Positions 47,682 to 58,083 are shown, counted from the first letter of the stretch. The stretch: 64,000 bases of DNA from an uncultured Lachnospiraceae bacterium (GCA_947628955.1 CANRBX010000003.1:1-64000); one strand, 5' to 3'. A program made the numbers and translations. Notes: generated by a model from the letters alone, not told the origin.

Positions 47682-48953
47682 ATGCAGACAGAAGCATTTG
47701 AGAAGAAGGTATGGCTCTCATCCCCGACGATGCATGGGGATGAGCTCCGGTATGTAACGGAGGCCATAGAGACAAACTGGGTCAGCACCGTGGGGGAGAA
47801 CCTGACGGAGCTGGAGAGACTGGCCTGCGGATACACGGGCTGCGGGAATGCGGTGGCCCTGTCATCCGGGACTGCTGCACTCCACCTGGCCGTGAAGCTG
47901 GCCGGGGAGAGGCTTTACGGACAACCAAGGGCAGGCCATGGGACACTGGAGGGCCGCAGGGTCTTCTGCTCGGATATGACATTTGACGCCACGGTAAACC
48001 CGGTGGCTTACGAGGGCGGAGAGGCAGTCTTCATTGACTCAGAATACGAGACCTGGAACATGGATCCGGAAGCGCTGGAGAAGGCATTTGGGATCTACCC
48101 GGAGGTGAAGCTGGTGGTGCTGGCGAACCTGTACGGGACGCCGGCAAAGCTGGACCAGATCCGGGATATATGCAATGCGCATGGGGCACTGCTGATTGAG
48201 GATGCGGCGGAATCCCTGGGAGCGACGTATAAGGGGATCCAGACAGGGAATTTCGGCGCTTATAACGTGATCTCCTTCAACGGGAACAAGATCATCACCG
48301 GGAGTTCCGGAGGGATGCTGCTGACGGATGACAGGGAGGCAGCGGACAAGGCCCGGAAATGGTCGACGCAGAGCCGGGAAGCGGCGCCGTGGTACCAGCA
48401 TGAGGAGCTGGGGTACAACTACCGGATGAGCAACATCATCGCGGGGATCGTGAGGGGCCAGTTCCCCTATCTGGATGAGCATATCCGGCAGAAGAAAGAG
48501 ATCTACATGAGGTACAGGGAAGGGTTCAGGGATCTGCCGGTACAGATGAACCCGTACATAGAGGGGAGCATGGAACCGAACTTCTGGCTGAGCTGTCTGC
48601 TGATCGACCGGGAAGCGATGTGCCGGCAGGTGAGGGGCGAGAAGGAAGCATTATATATAGAAGAAAAAGGAAAGAGCTGCCCGACGCAGATTTTGGAGAA
48701 GCTGACCTGGTGTAATGCGGAAGGACGCCCGATCTGGAAGCCGATGCATTTGCAGCCAGTGTACCGAATGAACCCGTTCGTCACAAAGGATGGGAGCGGA
48801 AGGGCGAGGTCAAATGCTTATATAAATACAGACGCTGCCGCAGACGTCGGAGCGGATATCTTTGGGCGGGGGCTGTGCCTGCCGAGCGACAACAAGATGA
48901 CCGAAGAGCAGCAGAACAGGGTTATTGATATCGTCCGCGGCTGCTTTCAATGA
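47682..48953 (+). CDS. DegT/DnrJ/EryC1/StrS aminotransferase (PglE-like)
   Basis: SSGTAALHLAVKLAG, EDAAESLGATYKG, SFNGNKIITGSSGGMLLT, NYRMSNI. Confidence 0.94.
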   Translation: MQTEAFEKKVWLSSPTMHGDELRYVTEAIETNWVSTVGENLTELERLACGYTGCGNAVALSSGTAALHLAVKLAGERLYGQPRAGHGTLEGRRVFCSDMTFDATVNPVAYEGGEAVFIDSEYETWNMDPEALEKAFGIYPEVKLVVLANLYGTPAKLDQIRDICNAHGALLIEDAAESLGATYKGIQTGNFGAYNVISFNGNKIITGSSGGMLLTDDREAADKARKWSTQSREAAPWYQHEELGYNYRMSNIIAGIVRGQFPYLDEHIRQKKEIYMRYREGFRDLPVQMNPYIEGSMEPNFWLSCLLIDREAMCRQVRGEKEALYIEEKGKSCPTQILEKLTWCNAEGRPIWKPMHLQPVYRMNPFVTKDGSGRARSNAYINTDAAADVGADIFGRGLCLPSDNKMTEEQQNRVIDIVRGCFQ

Positions 48954-49140
48954 TTATCGGAGTAATGGACATGGCATATGCTTCAGATGCTTCTTACACA
49001 GATCAGAATATTTTGGAAGAATTGATTTCATAGGAGTAAACAGATTATGAATGATGGGGCCACGGATAGGAACAGGCGGTATTTCATTGTGGTATTGCCC
49101 CAAAATAGTGTGAGAAATAGAGAGAGTATTTTACGTTAAT

Positions 49141-50691
49141 ATGTGGGATAAGAAGTATAGAGATGAGCTGGCCTGCCGCCGTTCTTCTGCGATGTCAGGC
49201 GGCGGGGAAAAGCGTATCGAAAACCAGCATAAAAAAGGGAAGCTGACGGCCAGAGAACGACTGGACTGTCTTTTTGACAAGGGCTCTTTTGTGGAGATCA
49301 ATACCCTGGTAGAATCTCAGGATTCACACTTCGGAATGGATAAAAAGAGAATACCCGGTGACGGGGTAGTTACCGGCTATGGTACTGTCAATGGCCGTGT
49401 AGTCTATGCATCCGCCCAGGACTTCACTGTGATCGGAGGAACTCTCGGGGAATATCATTCGAAAAAGATCTGCCATATTATGGATATGGCCCTTCAGATG
49501 AAAGCGCCGTATGTCAGCATCAATGATTCCGGCGGGGCCCGCATCGAGGAGGGGATCAGTTCCCTAGATGGCTATAGCGGGATTTTCTACCGGAACACGA
49601 AGGCCTCCGGTATTATCCCGCAGATATCTGTGATCATGGGTCCATGCGCAGGCGGCGCCTGCTATTCGCCGGCCATTACGGACTTTATCTTTATGACGAA
49701 AAGGACGGCCAATATGTTCATCACAGGGCCGGCAGTTGTGAAGGCCGTGGTTGGGGAGGACATCAGTGCGGAAGAACTTGGGGGTGCGGATGTCCATGCC
49801 GCTGAAAGCGGAGTAGTTCATTTTACTTATGATGATGACAAGGCCTGTCTGGATGGGGTGAAAAAACTCCTGTCATATCTGCCAGAAAATTGTGATGAGA
49901 AGCCGCCATTGGTGATAGGCAAGGCCAGGGATGAGTCTTACCGGCTGGAAGAAATCGTACCCGACAACCAGAGAAAATCGTATGACATGAAGGAAGTTAT
50001 CAATGCTTTCGTGGATACGGAGTCTTTCTTTGAGGTTCATGAAGAATTTGCCAGGAATATCATAGTCGGATTCGCCCGGATCGATGGGGAGACGATAGGC
50101 GTCGTAGGAAATAATCCCAAGGGGGGAATGGCAGGTTCTCTGGATATTGATTCTTCTGAAAAAGCCGCGAGGTTTGTCCGTTTCTGTGACTGTTTCAACA
50201 TCCCCCTGCTGACTCTCGTGGATGTACCGGGATTCTTCCCCGGCAGTAAGCAGGAGCATGGGGGAATCATCAGGCGGGGAGCCAAGCTCTTATACGCTTA
50301 TGCGGAAGCAACGGTACCGAAGGTCACCCTGATCCTGCGGAAGGCCTATGGCGGCGCGTATATAGCGATGAACAGCAAAGGAATGGGTGCCGATATCGTA
50401 TTCGCCTGGCCGATTGCCGAGACGGCTGTAATGGGCGCGGAAGGGGCTGTCGGCATCATGTACGGGAAGCAGATCGCGGCCTCCCAGGATCCGGAAACAG
50501 AGAAGAACAGGCTGGTGGCAGAATATGAAGGGCAGTTCATGACGCCATATATTGCGGCTGAACGGGGATACATTGATGAAGTCATCCTTCCGGAAGAAAC
50601 ACGGGGACGGATCCAAAGCGCCTTTGAGGCATTGAAGCTGAAGGACAGACAGGCGGCGGGCTTCCGGGCGCATGGGAATATTCCATTGTAA
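49141..50691 (+). CDS. Acyl-CoA carboxylase carboxyltransferase subunit (PccB/MmdA-like)
   Basis: LTARERLDCLFDKGSFVEI, GGARIEEGI, VDVPGFFPGSKQEHGGIIRRGAKLLYAYAEATVPKVTLILRKAYGGAYIAM. Confidence 0.93.
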   Translation: MWDKKYRDELACRRSSAMSGGGEKRIENQHKKGKLTARERLDCLFDKGSFVEINTLVESQDSHFGMDKKRIPGDGVVTGYGTVNGRVVYASAQDFTVIGGTLGEYHSKKICHIMDMALQMKAPYVSINDSGGARIEEGISSLDGYSGIFYRNTKASGIIPQISVIMGPCAGGACYSPAITDFIFMTKRTANMFITGPAVVKAVVGEDISAEELGGADVHAAESGVVHFTYDDDKACLDGVKKLLSYLPENCDEKPPLVIGKARDESYRLEEIVPDNQRKSYDMKEVINAFVDTESFFEVHEEFARNIIVGFARIDGETIGVVGNNPKGGMAGSLDIDSSEKAARFVRFCDCFNIPLLTLVDVPGFFPGSKQEHGGIIRRGAKLLYAYAEATVPKVTLILRKAYGGAYIAMNSKGMGADIVFAWPIAETAVMGAEGAVGIMYGKQIAASQDPETEKNRLVAEYEGQFMTPYIAAERGYIDEVILPEETRGRIQSAFEALKLKDRQAAGFRAHGNIPL

Positions 50692-50696
50692 GGAAG

Positions 50697-51341
50697 ATGA
50701 AAATGAAAAACATTGTGATTATTGGTGCCGGAGACCTGGGAAAAGAGATTGTCTGGCTGATTGAGGATATCAATAAAAGGAGGCCTACATACCTGATCCT
50801 TGGATTCCTGGATGATGAAATAGCTAAGAATCAGAAAGAGTTTTATGGGTATAAGGTTCTTGGGCCAGTGGACCGGCTGGATGAATTGACTGTGCCATTC
50901 AGTGGAGTCATGGCGTTTCAGGACGGCAGCGTCCGCAGAAGGATTGCTGAGTCGCACCCAAAAGTGGCGAACTGGGAGACAATTATCCACCCGACAGCTG
51001 TGATTGCGGATTCAAGTAAGATTGGGAAAGGAAGCATTTTTTTCCCGCAGACAACTGTTTCAGTAGATAGTCAGCTGGGAAAGTTTGGATTGTATTATAT
51101 TCACTCGACGGTCTGCAATGACTGCAGTGTTGGAAATTATGTTTCAGTGATGACCGGGGCATCAATTCTTGAACATGCGAAGGTCGGAGATGGATGTTTC
51201 CTTGCGGCAGGCAGCTGTGTATATCCGCACAGGCAAGTTGGCAAGGAAGTAAAAGCAGGAGTTGAGGCAACAATTTCCCGGGATTGCAGTGACGGCGCGG
51301 AAGTCAATGAGAAGGGATCGGGCTTTTTCTTATTCAAGTAG
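50697..51341 (+). CDS. NeuD/PglD-family hexapeptide acyltransferase
   Basis: NIVIIGAGDLGKEIVWLIEDIN nucleotide-binding N-term and left-handed beta-helix C-term. Confidence 0.85.
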   Translation: MKMKNIVIIGAGDLGKEIVWLIEDINKRRPTYLILGFLDDEIAKNQKEFYGYKVLGPVDRLDELTVPFSGVMAFQDGSVRRRIAESHPKVANWETIIHPTAVIADSSKIGKGSIFFPQTTVSVDSQLGKFGLYYIHSTVCNDCSVGNYVSVMTGASILEHAKVGDGCFLAAGSCVYPHRQVGKEVKAGVEATISRDCSDGAEVNEKGSGFFLFK

Positions 51342-51358
51342 ACAGAAAAGGAGAAATC

Positions 51359-52231
51359 ATGGTAAACGCATTATTATTCCCCGGACAGGGATCCCAGGAA
51401 GTCGGAATGGGAAAAGAACTGTATGAACAGTTGCAACAAGCCAAAGCTCTGCTGGATGAAGCGTGTGACATCGCAGGATATGATCTGAAAGATCTGATGT
51501 TTAACGGCCCAATAGAGAAACTGACGGATACGAAATATGCCCAGCCGGCAATTTATATCTGCTCCGCCATGTATCTGGAAAAGGCGAAGCAAAACGGTCT
51601 GGAATATAGCTATGTGGCGGGGCACAGCCTGGGCGAATACAGCGCTCTTTATGCCGCAGGAGTTTTCAGCTTTGCAGATGGACTGCGGTTGATCTGCAGG
51701 CGCGGAGAGGCGATGAGCGATGAGAATGGAAAAGGAATTATGGCTGCGGTTCTTGGTTTGGACGAGAATGAGCTTCGGAATTATGTCGAAGAAACGCCGG
51801 GAGTGGTTATGGCAAATCTGAATACAAAGACGCAGATCGTTATTTCCGGTACAAAAGAAGGCGTAGACAGGATTGCGGTTGCTCTCTCCGGCAGGGAGGA
51901 TGTCAAGGTTCGGCAGTTGAATGTCAGTGCGGCGTTCCATAGCCCGCAGATGAAGGATGCGGCAGAGGTTATGGAAAAGGAGATAGAGAAAGTAAGTTTC
52001 CATGGGCCAAAGGCTTGCGTGGTATCGAATGTGACGGGAAAGCCGACGAAGAATATAAAAGAAATTCGAAAAAATCTTCTGCTGCAGATCACCGGGCAGG
52101 TCCGGTGGTATGACAGCATTATGGCAATGAAAAACGCTGGAGTGGAAGCATTCTATGAAGTTGGGAATGGACAGGTCCTGAGGAAGATGAACCGGGCCAT
52201 TACGCTTCAGCCCAAATGTTTCAGTATATAG
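51359..52231 (+). CDS. fabD: ACP S-malonyltransferase
   Basis: LFPGQGSQEVGMGKEL, AGHSLGEYSAL. Confidence 0.94.
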   Translation: MVNALLFPGQGSQEVGMGKELYEQLQQAKALLDEACDIAGYDLKDLMFNGPIEKLTDTKYAQPAIYICSAMYLEKAKQNGLEYSYVAGHSLGEYSALYAAGVFSFADGLRLICRRGEAMSDENGKGIMAAVLGLDENELRNYVEETPGVVMANLNTKTQIVISGTKEGVDRIAVALSGREDVKVRQLNVSAAFHSPQMKDAAEVMEKEIEKVSFHGPKACVVSNVTGKPTKNIKEIRKNLLLQITGQVRWYDSIMAMKNAGVEAFYEVGNGQVLRKMNRAITLQPKCFSI

Positions 52232-52249
52232 GAGCCTGGAAAAAGAAAA

Positions 52250-52879
52250 ATGACAGATTTAATCATTGTTGGAGCAAGCGGATTTGGGCGGGAGCTCTTA
52301 GCTACAATAGAATCTATCAATGAGATTGAACCCACATGGAATGTCCTTGGGTTTATTGATGATGATCCTGATGCATTGGATGGATATGAGATAGACTATA
52401 AAGTCCTTGGTTCTATAACAGATTGGAAACCGAAAGGTGAGGAACTGTATGCACTTGGGATTGCAAATCCCAGGACAAAGGAAAAGATTGTTCCTATTCT
52501 CAAGAATAGAGGGGCGCGGTTTGCTACTGTGATTGCCCCTACAGCGACGGTGGAGAGAGGAACGAAGCTTGGAGAAGGGGTCGTAGCATTTGGGTATACA
52601 GGGATCAGCGTTAATGTCCGAGTTGGGAATTTTGTTTTCTTTAATGCCATGGTGGGCATCGGGCATGATGCTGATATAGGGGATTACTGTACATTTGGTC
52701 CCAAGGCCTGTATATCTGGAAAATCCTCAATCGGTAAATGTGTGAATGTTGGTGCACTTGCCTCAACATATCCGGGCGTATCTGTCGGAGATTATGCCAC
52801 TATTGGTATGAACAGCGCTGTTATAAGACGGGTTAAACCAAACACTACAGTTATTGGTGTACCCGCAAAAAAAATATAA
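52250..52879 (+). CDS. NeuD/PglD-family hexapeptide acyltransferase
   Basis: DLIIVGASGFGRELLATIESINEIEPTWNVLGFIDDD; hexapeptide repeats. Confidence 0.9.
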   Translation: MTDLIIVGASGFGRELLATIESINEIEPTWNVLGFIDDDPDALDGYEIDYKVLGSITDWKPKGEELYALGIANPRTKEKIVPILKNRGARFATVIAPTATVERGTKLGEGVVAFGYTGISVNVRVGNFVFFNAMVGIGHDADIGDYCTFGPKACISGKSSIGKCVNVGALASTYPGVSVGDYATIGMNSAVIRRVKPNTTVIGVPAKKI

Positions 52880-52899
52880 TACTCTATAGGAGGAGAAAA

Positions 52900-53121
52900 A
52901 TGAATAACGAAAAGAAAATGGAATTACTGGCGGACATCCTTGATATTGAGGCCGAGGAGCTGACCCCGGAAACCAGATTGGTTGATATGGAGGAGTGGGA
53001 TTCTATCGCTGCACTATCCTTTATCGCAATGATGGATGAGGAATTCGGTAAGGAGTTCAAAGGTGCGGATGTCAAGAAAATTGTTACCGTTCAAGACGCC
53101 CTGAATGTCATGGAGGAGTAA
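52900..53121 (+). CDS. Acyl carrier protein
   Basis: EEWDSIAALSFI phosphopantetheine site. Confidence 0.9.
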   Translation: MNNEKKMELLADILDIEAEELTPETRLVDMEEWDSIAALSFIAMMDEEFGKEFKGADVKKIVTVQDALNVMEE

Positions 53122-53126
53122 TACAG

Positions 53127-54188
53127 GTGCTAGCTAAGGAGTTTCATAATGTCCGGATCACCGGACTTGCGTGCGCTGTCCCGAACAATAAGGTCAGAAC
53201 GGACAGCTATGCTTACCATTTCGGAGAAGAAGCCGTTGCCAAGTTTAAAAAGGCTACCGGAATAGAAGCGCGTTTTCTTTCTGACGGTCGTCAGACTGCG
53301 TCAGATCTTTGCTATGTTGCAGCAAGAAAATTGATGGAGAAAAAAGGTCTGACCGAAGATGATATTGACGCGCTTATTTTTATTACGCAGACGCCGGATT
53401 ACAAAATCCCTTCTTCCGCATTTGTTCTCCATAAAAGACTTAACATCAAAAAGGACTGCATTGTTTTTGACGTTAATCTGGGGTGCTCTGGCTATGTCAA
53501 CGGTATCTATATAGTAGCAGGACTTATTGAAAGCGGCACTATCAATCGCGCTTTGCTGTTGGTAGGAGATGCGGATACAAATCATCAGATTACGGATGAT
53601 ACGTCTTTCACTATGATGTTTGGAGATGCAGGATCTGCTACCTTGCTGGAGCGCGACGAAGGAAACATCCGAGGCCTGATTCGCTCTGACGGCGATGGTT
53701 TCAACACGCTCATTACTCCGATTCCGGGAGCAAGATTCCCCGGAGTTTACCCTGGTATGGAGGCGGATGACCTTAAGATTGCAAAAAAAATGGACGGCGA
53801 CGACGTATTCCTGTTTGCCATCACAAAGGTTCCGAAGCTTTTCAAGGAGTTTTTCACGACATTCGGCACGAACGTGGACGACTACGATTATGTGATACTT
53901 CATCAGGCAAATCTGATGATCATCAACCAGATAGCGAAGAAGCTTAAAGTACCGGCAGAGAAAATACCGGTCTCTTTAACGGAGTATGGGAATACGGATG
54001 GTGCTTCTGTTCCAGTCGGTATTGTGGATCTCTGCGAAAAAATGGAAGGAACAAGGAAATTAAACCTGATCACTTCCGGTTTTGGCATCGGTCTGTCCTG
54101 GGGAGTCGTGTCGTTCGAAATGGATACCTCTGACGTTTTGCCCATGATTTTTACAGACGATTATTTCAGGGAGGGAAAAGATGTCTGA
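53127..54188 (+). CDS. 3-oxoacyl-ACP synthase III family protein (KASIII-1)
   Basis: Catalytic Cys in LGCSGY, HQAN, EYGNTDGASVP. Confidence 0.92.
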   Translation: MLAKEFHNVRITGLACAVPNNKVRTDSYAYHFGEEAVAKFKKATGIEARFLSDGRQTASDLCYVAARKLMEKKGLTEDDIDALIFITQTPDYKIPSSAFVLHKRLNIKKDCIVFDVNLGCSGYVNGIYIVAGLIESGTINRALLLVGDADTNHQITDDTSFTMMFGDAGSATLLERDEGNIRGLIRSDGDGFNTLITPIPGARFPGVYPGMEADDLKIAKKMDGDDVFLFAITKVPKLFKEFFTTFGTNVDDYDYVILHQANLMIINQIAKKLKVPAEKIPVSLTEYGNTDGASVPVGIVDLCEKMEGTRKLNLITSGFGIGLSWGVVSFEMDTSDVLPMIFTDDYFREGKDV

Positions 54189-54900
54189 AGCAAAAACAGT
54201 ATTAGTAACCGGATGTACCTCTGGCATTGGTCTTGTGGTGTCGCACTATTTGCATGATCAGGGGTATCGACTAGTACTGGTTGGAAGAAACGAGGAAAAG
54301 CTCAAAAAGGTTTCCTCGGAAACAGGAAATGCGCCTTACATTGTATGTGACCTTGAGGATGGCGATCAAATTCGTGGGATTTTCGATTATTGCATCAAAA
54401 TTGGAATGAAGTTGAGCGGTTTGATACACTGCGCCGGATTTACTTTAAATTCGCCTATTCGTTCATTGCGGGATGAGGATATGAAAAGGCAAATGCAAAT
54501 TCATTATTATGCTTTTGTAGACTTGTGCAAGAATTTTTACAGGAGAAGTATTTCCTCTGATGGATCCAGTATTGTAGTCATGTCGTCTTTTTCAACCTAT
54601 ACGAAGAGAAAAGGTTCCGTAGCTTATGCCGCGGCAAAAAGCGCGGTAAATACAGCAGTGTCCATTGCGTCTAAAGAGTTCTTGAAACGGTCTATTCGGG
54701 TAAACGCGATTTTATCGGCATATGTTGATACCCCATTGATTGATGGCCTGGACGAGCTTCTGGATGTATCTGAAGTACAACCGATGGGTCTCATTCCACC
54801 AAAAGCCATTGCTGAATTGGCGGAGTTTCTGATTTCGGATAAGTCAAAATACATAACCGGCGCTCTTATTCCGGTATCGGCAGGCATGGAGGGCAACTGA
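54181..54900 (+). CDS. SDR family oxidoreductase
   Basis: VTGCTSGIG, YAAAKSAV. Confidence 0.92.
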   Translation: MSEAKTVLVTGCTSGIGLVVSHYLHDQGYRLVLVGRNEEKLKKVSSETGNAPYIVCDLEDGDQIRGIFDYCIKIGMKLSGLIHCAGFTLNSPIRSLRDEDMKRQMQIHYYAFVDLCKNFYRRSISSDGSSIVVMSSFSTYTKRKGSVAYAAAKSAVNTAVSIASKEFLKRSIRVNAILSAYVDTPLIDGLDELLDVSEVQPMGLIPPKAIAELAEFLISDKSKYITGALIPVSAGMEGN

Positions 54901-54901
54901 T

Positions 54902-55663
54902 ATGTGGAATCCGTATGACTTCAGTGGAAAAAGATTTATCGTTACCGGCGCCGGCTCAGGCATAGGGAAAGCGACCGCTGTGCGTCTCTCGGAGCAGGGG
55001 GCCGAGGTATGTTTGATCGTGAGGAGCGAAAGACGGGCCGAAGAAGTAAAGCCCCTTCTGCCCGGGACGGGCCATCGGTTTTACATCAAGGATCTGAACG
55101 AATCCGGCGGATATAAGGAGATTTTTGATGACATTGTCAGCGACGGGCATAAGATTGATGGATTGGTTTACAGCGCCGGGATCGCCAAAATTCTGCCGGT
55201 GACCCTGTTCAATAAAGCGAACATGGATGAGAGCATGACGGTCAATTTATATTCCTTCGCTGAAATGGTGGGGCTTTTATCAAAAAAGAAGTACCACGAT
55301 AAGGCTAACGTGGTGGGCGTGTCATCCATTTCTGTCCGATATCCGCAGAAATGTCAGGGAATTTATTTAGCGACAAAAGCAGGCATGAACGCTATGGTCA
55401 CATCGATGGCCATCGAGCTGGCGGATAAGAATATTCGTATCAATACCCTGATGCCCGGAGCCGTAAACACCCCCATGTTGAAAGCAGCCCATGCGGACAA
55501 GACGAAAGAGCAAATCGAAGAGGTTCTGAAAAAATCCGTTCTTGGCCTAGCGGAACCCGAGGATATAGCGGACATCATCCTGTTTTTACTTTCGGATGCA
55601 TCGAGGATGATTACGGGCCGGGAAATATACGCCGACGGCGGGCTGATAAACGTATGCATCTGA
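54902..55663 (+). CDS. SDR family oxidoreductase
   Basis: VTGAGSGIGKA, YLATKAGMN. Confidence 0.92.
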   Translation: MWNPYDFSGKRFIVTGAGSGIGKATAVRLSEQGAEVCLIVRSERRAEEVKPLLPGTGHRFYIKDLNESGGYKEIFDDIVSDGHKIDGLVYSAGIAKILPVTLFNKANMDESMTVNLYSFAEMVGLLSKKKYHDKANVVGVSSISVRYPQKCQGIYLATKAGMNAMVTSMAIELADKNIRINTLMPGAVNTPMLKAAHADKTKEQIEEVLKKSVLGLAEPEDIADIILFLLSDASRMITGREIYADGGLINVCI

Positions 55664-55667
55664 ATTA

Positions 55668-56546
55668 TTGAGAGGGAGTGTGAAATCATTGGACGGGCTT
55701 TTTTCGGATTCTAACGGCAAAATTTATTCTGCTCAGGATGTTTACAATTCTCTTCGGGATATAGGGGCTGGGGACTGCGGCAGCTTGTTTATACATTCCG
55801 ACGTGATGTTCGGCAGCCCGTTGCCCGGATTTAAACGGCGGGAGTATCTCAGCACGCTATATCAGGTCGTAGAAAGATTGGGCGTGAAGCAAATCATCGT
55901 TCCGACGTTTACATACAGTTTTTGCAATAATGAGGATTACGACGTTTTGAACAGCAAAACCTCTATGGGGGCATTTAACGAGTATGTGCGAAAATTGGAC
56001 GGAAGGTATAGAACTATTGACCCGCTTCTTTCGGTTTCTGTCCCCTCTGCACTGAAGCGGAAATTTGAAAATATAAGCAATCATTCTCTTGGAGTTGACA
56101 GCGGGCTAGACCGGCTCCATCACCTTGACGGTGTGAAATTCCTCTTTTTGGGTGCGGAAATGGCAGACTGCTTTACATATGTTCATTATGTTGAGAAGAT
56201 GATGGATGTTCCGTACAGATTTGATATGGCGTTTGAGGGTGATATTGTTGATTACGATAACAAACGTTCAAGACGCAGGCAGGTTATCCATACACAGTGT
56301 GGCGGTGTAAAGCTGCCGCCAAAATATGATTATTTTGAAAACAGTATGGTTGAAAAAGGAATGCTGAAAAAGAAAAGACTGGGCAATAAGTATGTCGCCT
56401 GCATTTCGGAATGTGATGCATATAGGGAAATTGCAAACAATATAAAAAACAATATCAATTATTACCTGGAAGAACCTTTTGCGGCGGGAGATTTAACGCA
56501 CATATACACATACGACCGCACGAAGGGTAGAATAACGCATTGCTGA
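55668..56546 (+). CDS. AAC(3)-family acyltransferase
   Basis: LFIHSDVMFG, VPTFTYSFCN, DPLLSVSVPS, LFLGAEMADCFTYVHYVE pattern. Confidence 0.82.
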   Translation: MRGSVKSLDGLFSDSNGKIYSAQDVYNSLRDIGAGDCGSLFIHSDVMFGSPLPGFKRREYLSTLYQVVERLGVKQIIVPTFTYSFCNNEDYDVLNSKTSMGAFNEYVRKLDGRYRTIDPLLSVSVPSALKRKFENISNHSLGVDSGLDRLHHLDGVKFLFLGAEMADCFTYVHYVEKMMDVPYRFDMAFEGDIVDYDNKRSRRRQVIHTQCGGVKLPPKYDYFENSMVEKGMLKKKRLGNKYVACISECDAYREIANNIKNNINYYLEEPFAAGDLTHIYTYDRTKGRITHC

Positions 56547-56559
56547 AGGAGAAAGAAAA

Positions 56560-58083
56560 GTGAAAACCCATTTGCTCGATTTCTTTGAAATTACGCAGAA
56601 GGCCAAGCCGGATGCTGTCGCCGTGGTTCACAAAAAAGAAAGCATCACCTTTTCCGCCTTGAAAGACCGGGCAGAAAAACTGGCAACGATCCTTGAAGAT
56701 AATATTGGCGGAAGGATCAACTCTCCTATTGCGGTCTTTCTCCCCAAGGAGATCAACACGGTCACGGCAGATCTGGGGATCATGTATTCCTGCAATCCGT
56801 TCATGAATCTTGATGTGAAAACACCTAGGGAAAGAATCATGAATATCTTCGAGATGGTGAAGCCCTCTGCTGTTATCACAAGGAAGATTTATAAAGGTAT
56901 TCTGGAGGGCCTGGATATTCCGATTGTGTTCATGGATGAAATTGACTGGAGCGGTGTGAAATTCAGCGAAGCCCATCTCATCGAAAAGAGAAAGCGGCTC
57001 ATAGATACAGATCCGTTTTGCCTCATTAATACGTCCGGGTCGACCGGGACCCCGAAGGGTGTTGTCTTAAATCACAGAAGCTTCTTCGATTTTATGGCAG
57101 TCTCCAATGAGAACTTTGGCTTTGACGGTTCCGAGATACTGGGTTCCCTGTCACCGGTTGTGTTTGATATTTTTGATTTTGAATTGTGTATGCTGATGGT
57201 GAACGGTTCCCAGCTGGTGCTTCTGGATGCGTTTCTGGCATCGTTCCCGGTTCGATTGCTGGAGGCATTGGCGGAGAATAAGGTAAGTTTTATTTTCTGG
57301 GTGCCGTCCATCATGGTCAACATAGCCAACTTAAAGCTTTTGGAGCGTGTACCTCTGCCAGATTTGAAGTTGGTATGGTTTGCAGGGGAAGTCTTCCCCA
57401 CGAAACAGTTTTTGGTGTGGTACGATAATCTTCCCAATACAAAATTCGCAAACCTTTATGGCCCTATTGAGATCACGCTTGACTGCACGTTCTACGTTGT
57501 CAATGAACGGCCGGCGGAGAGCGAACCCCTGCCGATCGGGGTCCCTTACCGCAATACGGATATCCTGATCCTGAATGAGGATGACCGGCCCTGTGGGACA
57601 GGGGAGGAAGGGGAACTTTGTGTACGCGGAACTTCCCTTGCTATGGGTTATTACAATAATCCGGAGAAGACGGCCGCAGCCTTTACACAGAATCCGCTAA
57701 ATAAGTCTTATCCGGAGACCATCTATCGGACCGGCGATATGGTTTACCGGCGGGAAGACGGGAACATCATGTTCAAGGGAAGGAAAGACAGCCTGATCAA
57801 GCATATGGGTTATCGGATAGAGCTTGGAGAGATCGAACACGCTATAGAGAATGATCTTAAGATCGTCCGGTATTGCTGTGCGGTTTACCAGTACGCAAAA
57901 AAGGCGATCGTTCTCTATTATGAGAATGACTCTGAAATCTCTGAAAAGGATTTCCGAAGTGCATTGGGAAAGGTATTCCCCGCGTATATGATTCCGGGAA
58001 TATTTATAAAAACGGACGAATTGCCACGGAATACAAACGGAAAGATAGACAGGCTGTTATTAAAGAACTTGGCAAATAACTGA
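56560..58083 (+). CDS. Stand-alone adenylation (AMP-binding) protein, DltA/NRPS A-domain type
   Basis: NTSGSTGTPKGVVLNHRS, NLYGPIEITLDCTFY, YRTGD, NGKIDR. Confidence 0.92.
   Translation: MKTHLLDFFEITQKAKPDAVAVVHKKESITFSALKDRAEKLATILEDNIGGRINSPIAVFLPKEINTVTADLGIMYSCNPFMNLDVKTPRERIMNIFEMVKPSAVITRKIYKGILEGLDIPIVFMDEIDWSGVKFSEAHLIEKRKRLIDTDPFCLINTSGSTGTPKGVVLNHRSFFDFMAVSNENFGFDGSEILGSLSPVVFDIFDFELCMLMVNGSQLVLLDAFLASFPVRLLEALAENKVSFIFWVPSIMVNIANLKLLERVPLPDLKLVWFAGEVFPTKQFLVWYDNLPNTKFANLYGPIEITLDCTFYVVNERPAESEPLPIGVPYRNTDILILNEDDRPCGTGEEGELCVRGTSLAMGYYNNPEKTAAAFTQNPLNKSYPETIYRTGDMVYRREDGNIMFKGRKDSLIKHMGYRIELGEIEHAIENDLKIVRYCCAVYQYAKKAIVLYYENDSEISEKDFRSALGKVFPAYMIPGIFIKTDELPRNTNGKIDRLLLKNLANN

Noticed and set aside
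55668-56546. Calling the AAC(3)-like gene an antibiotic resistance gene
   Set aside because: Context is biosynthetic, not mobile or resistance-related; family membership alone does not support resistance.
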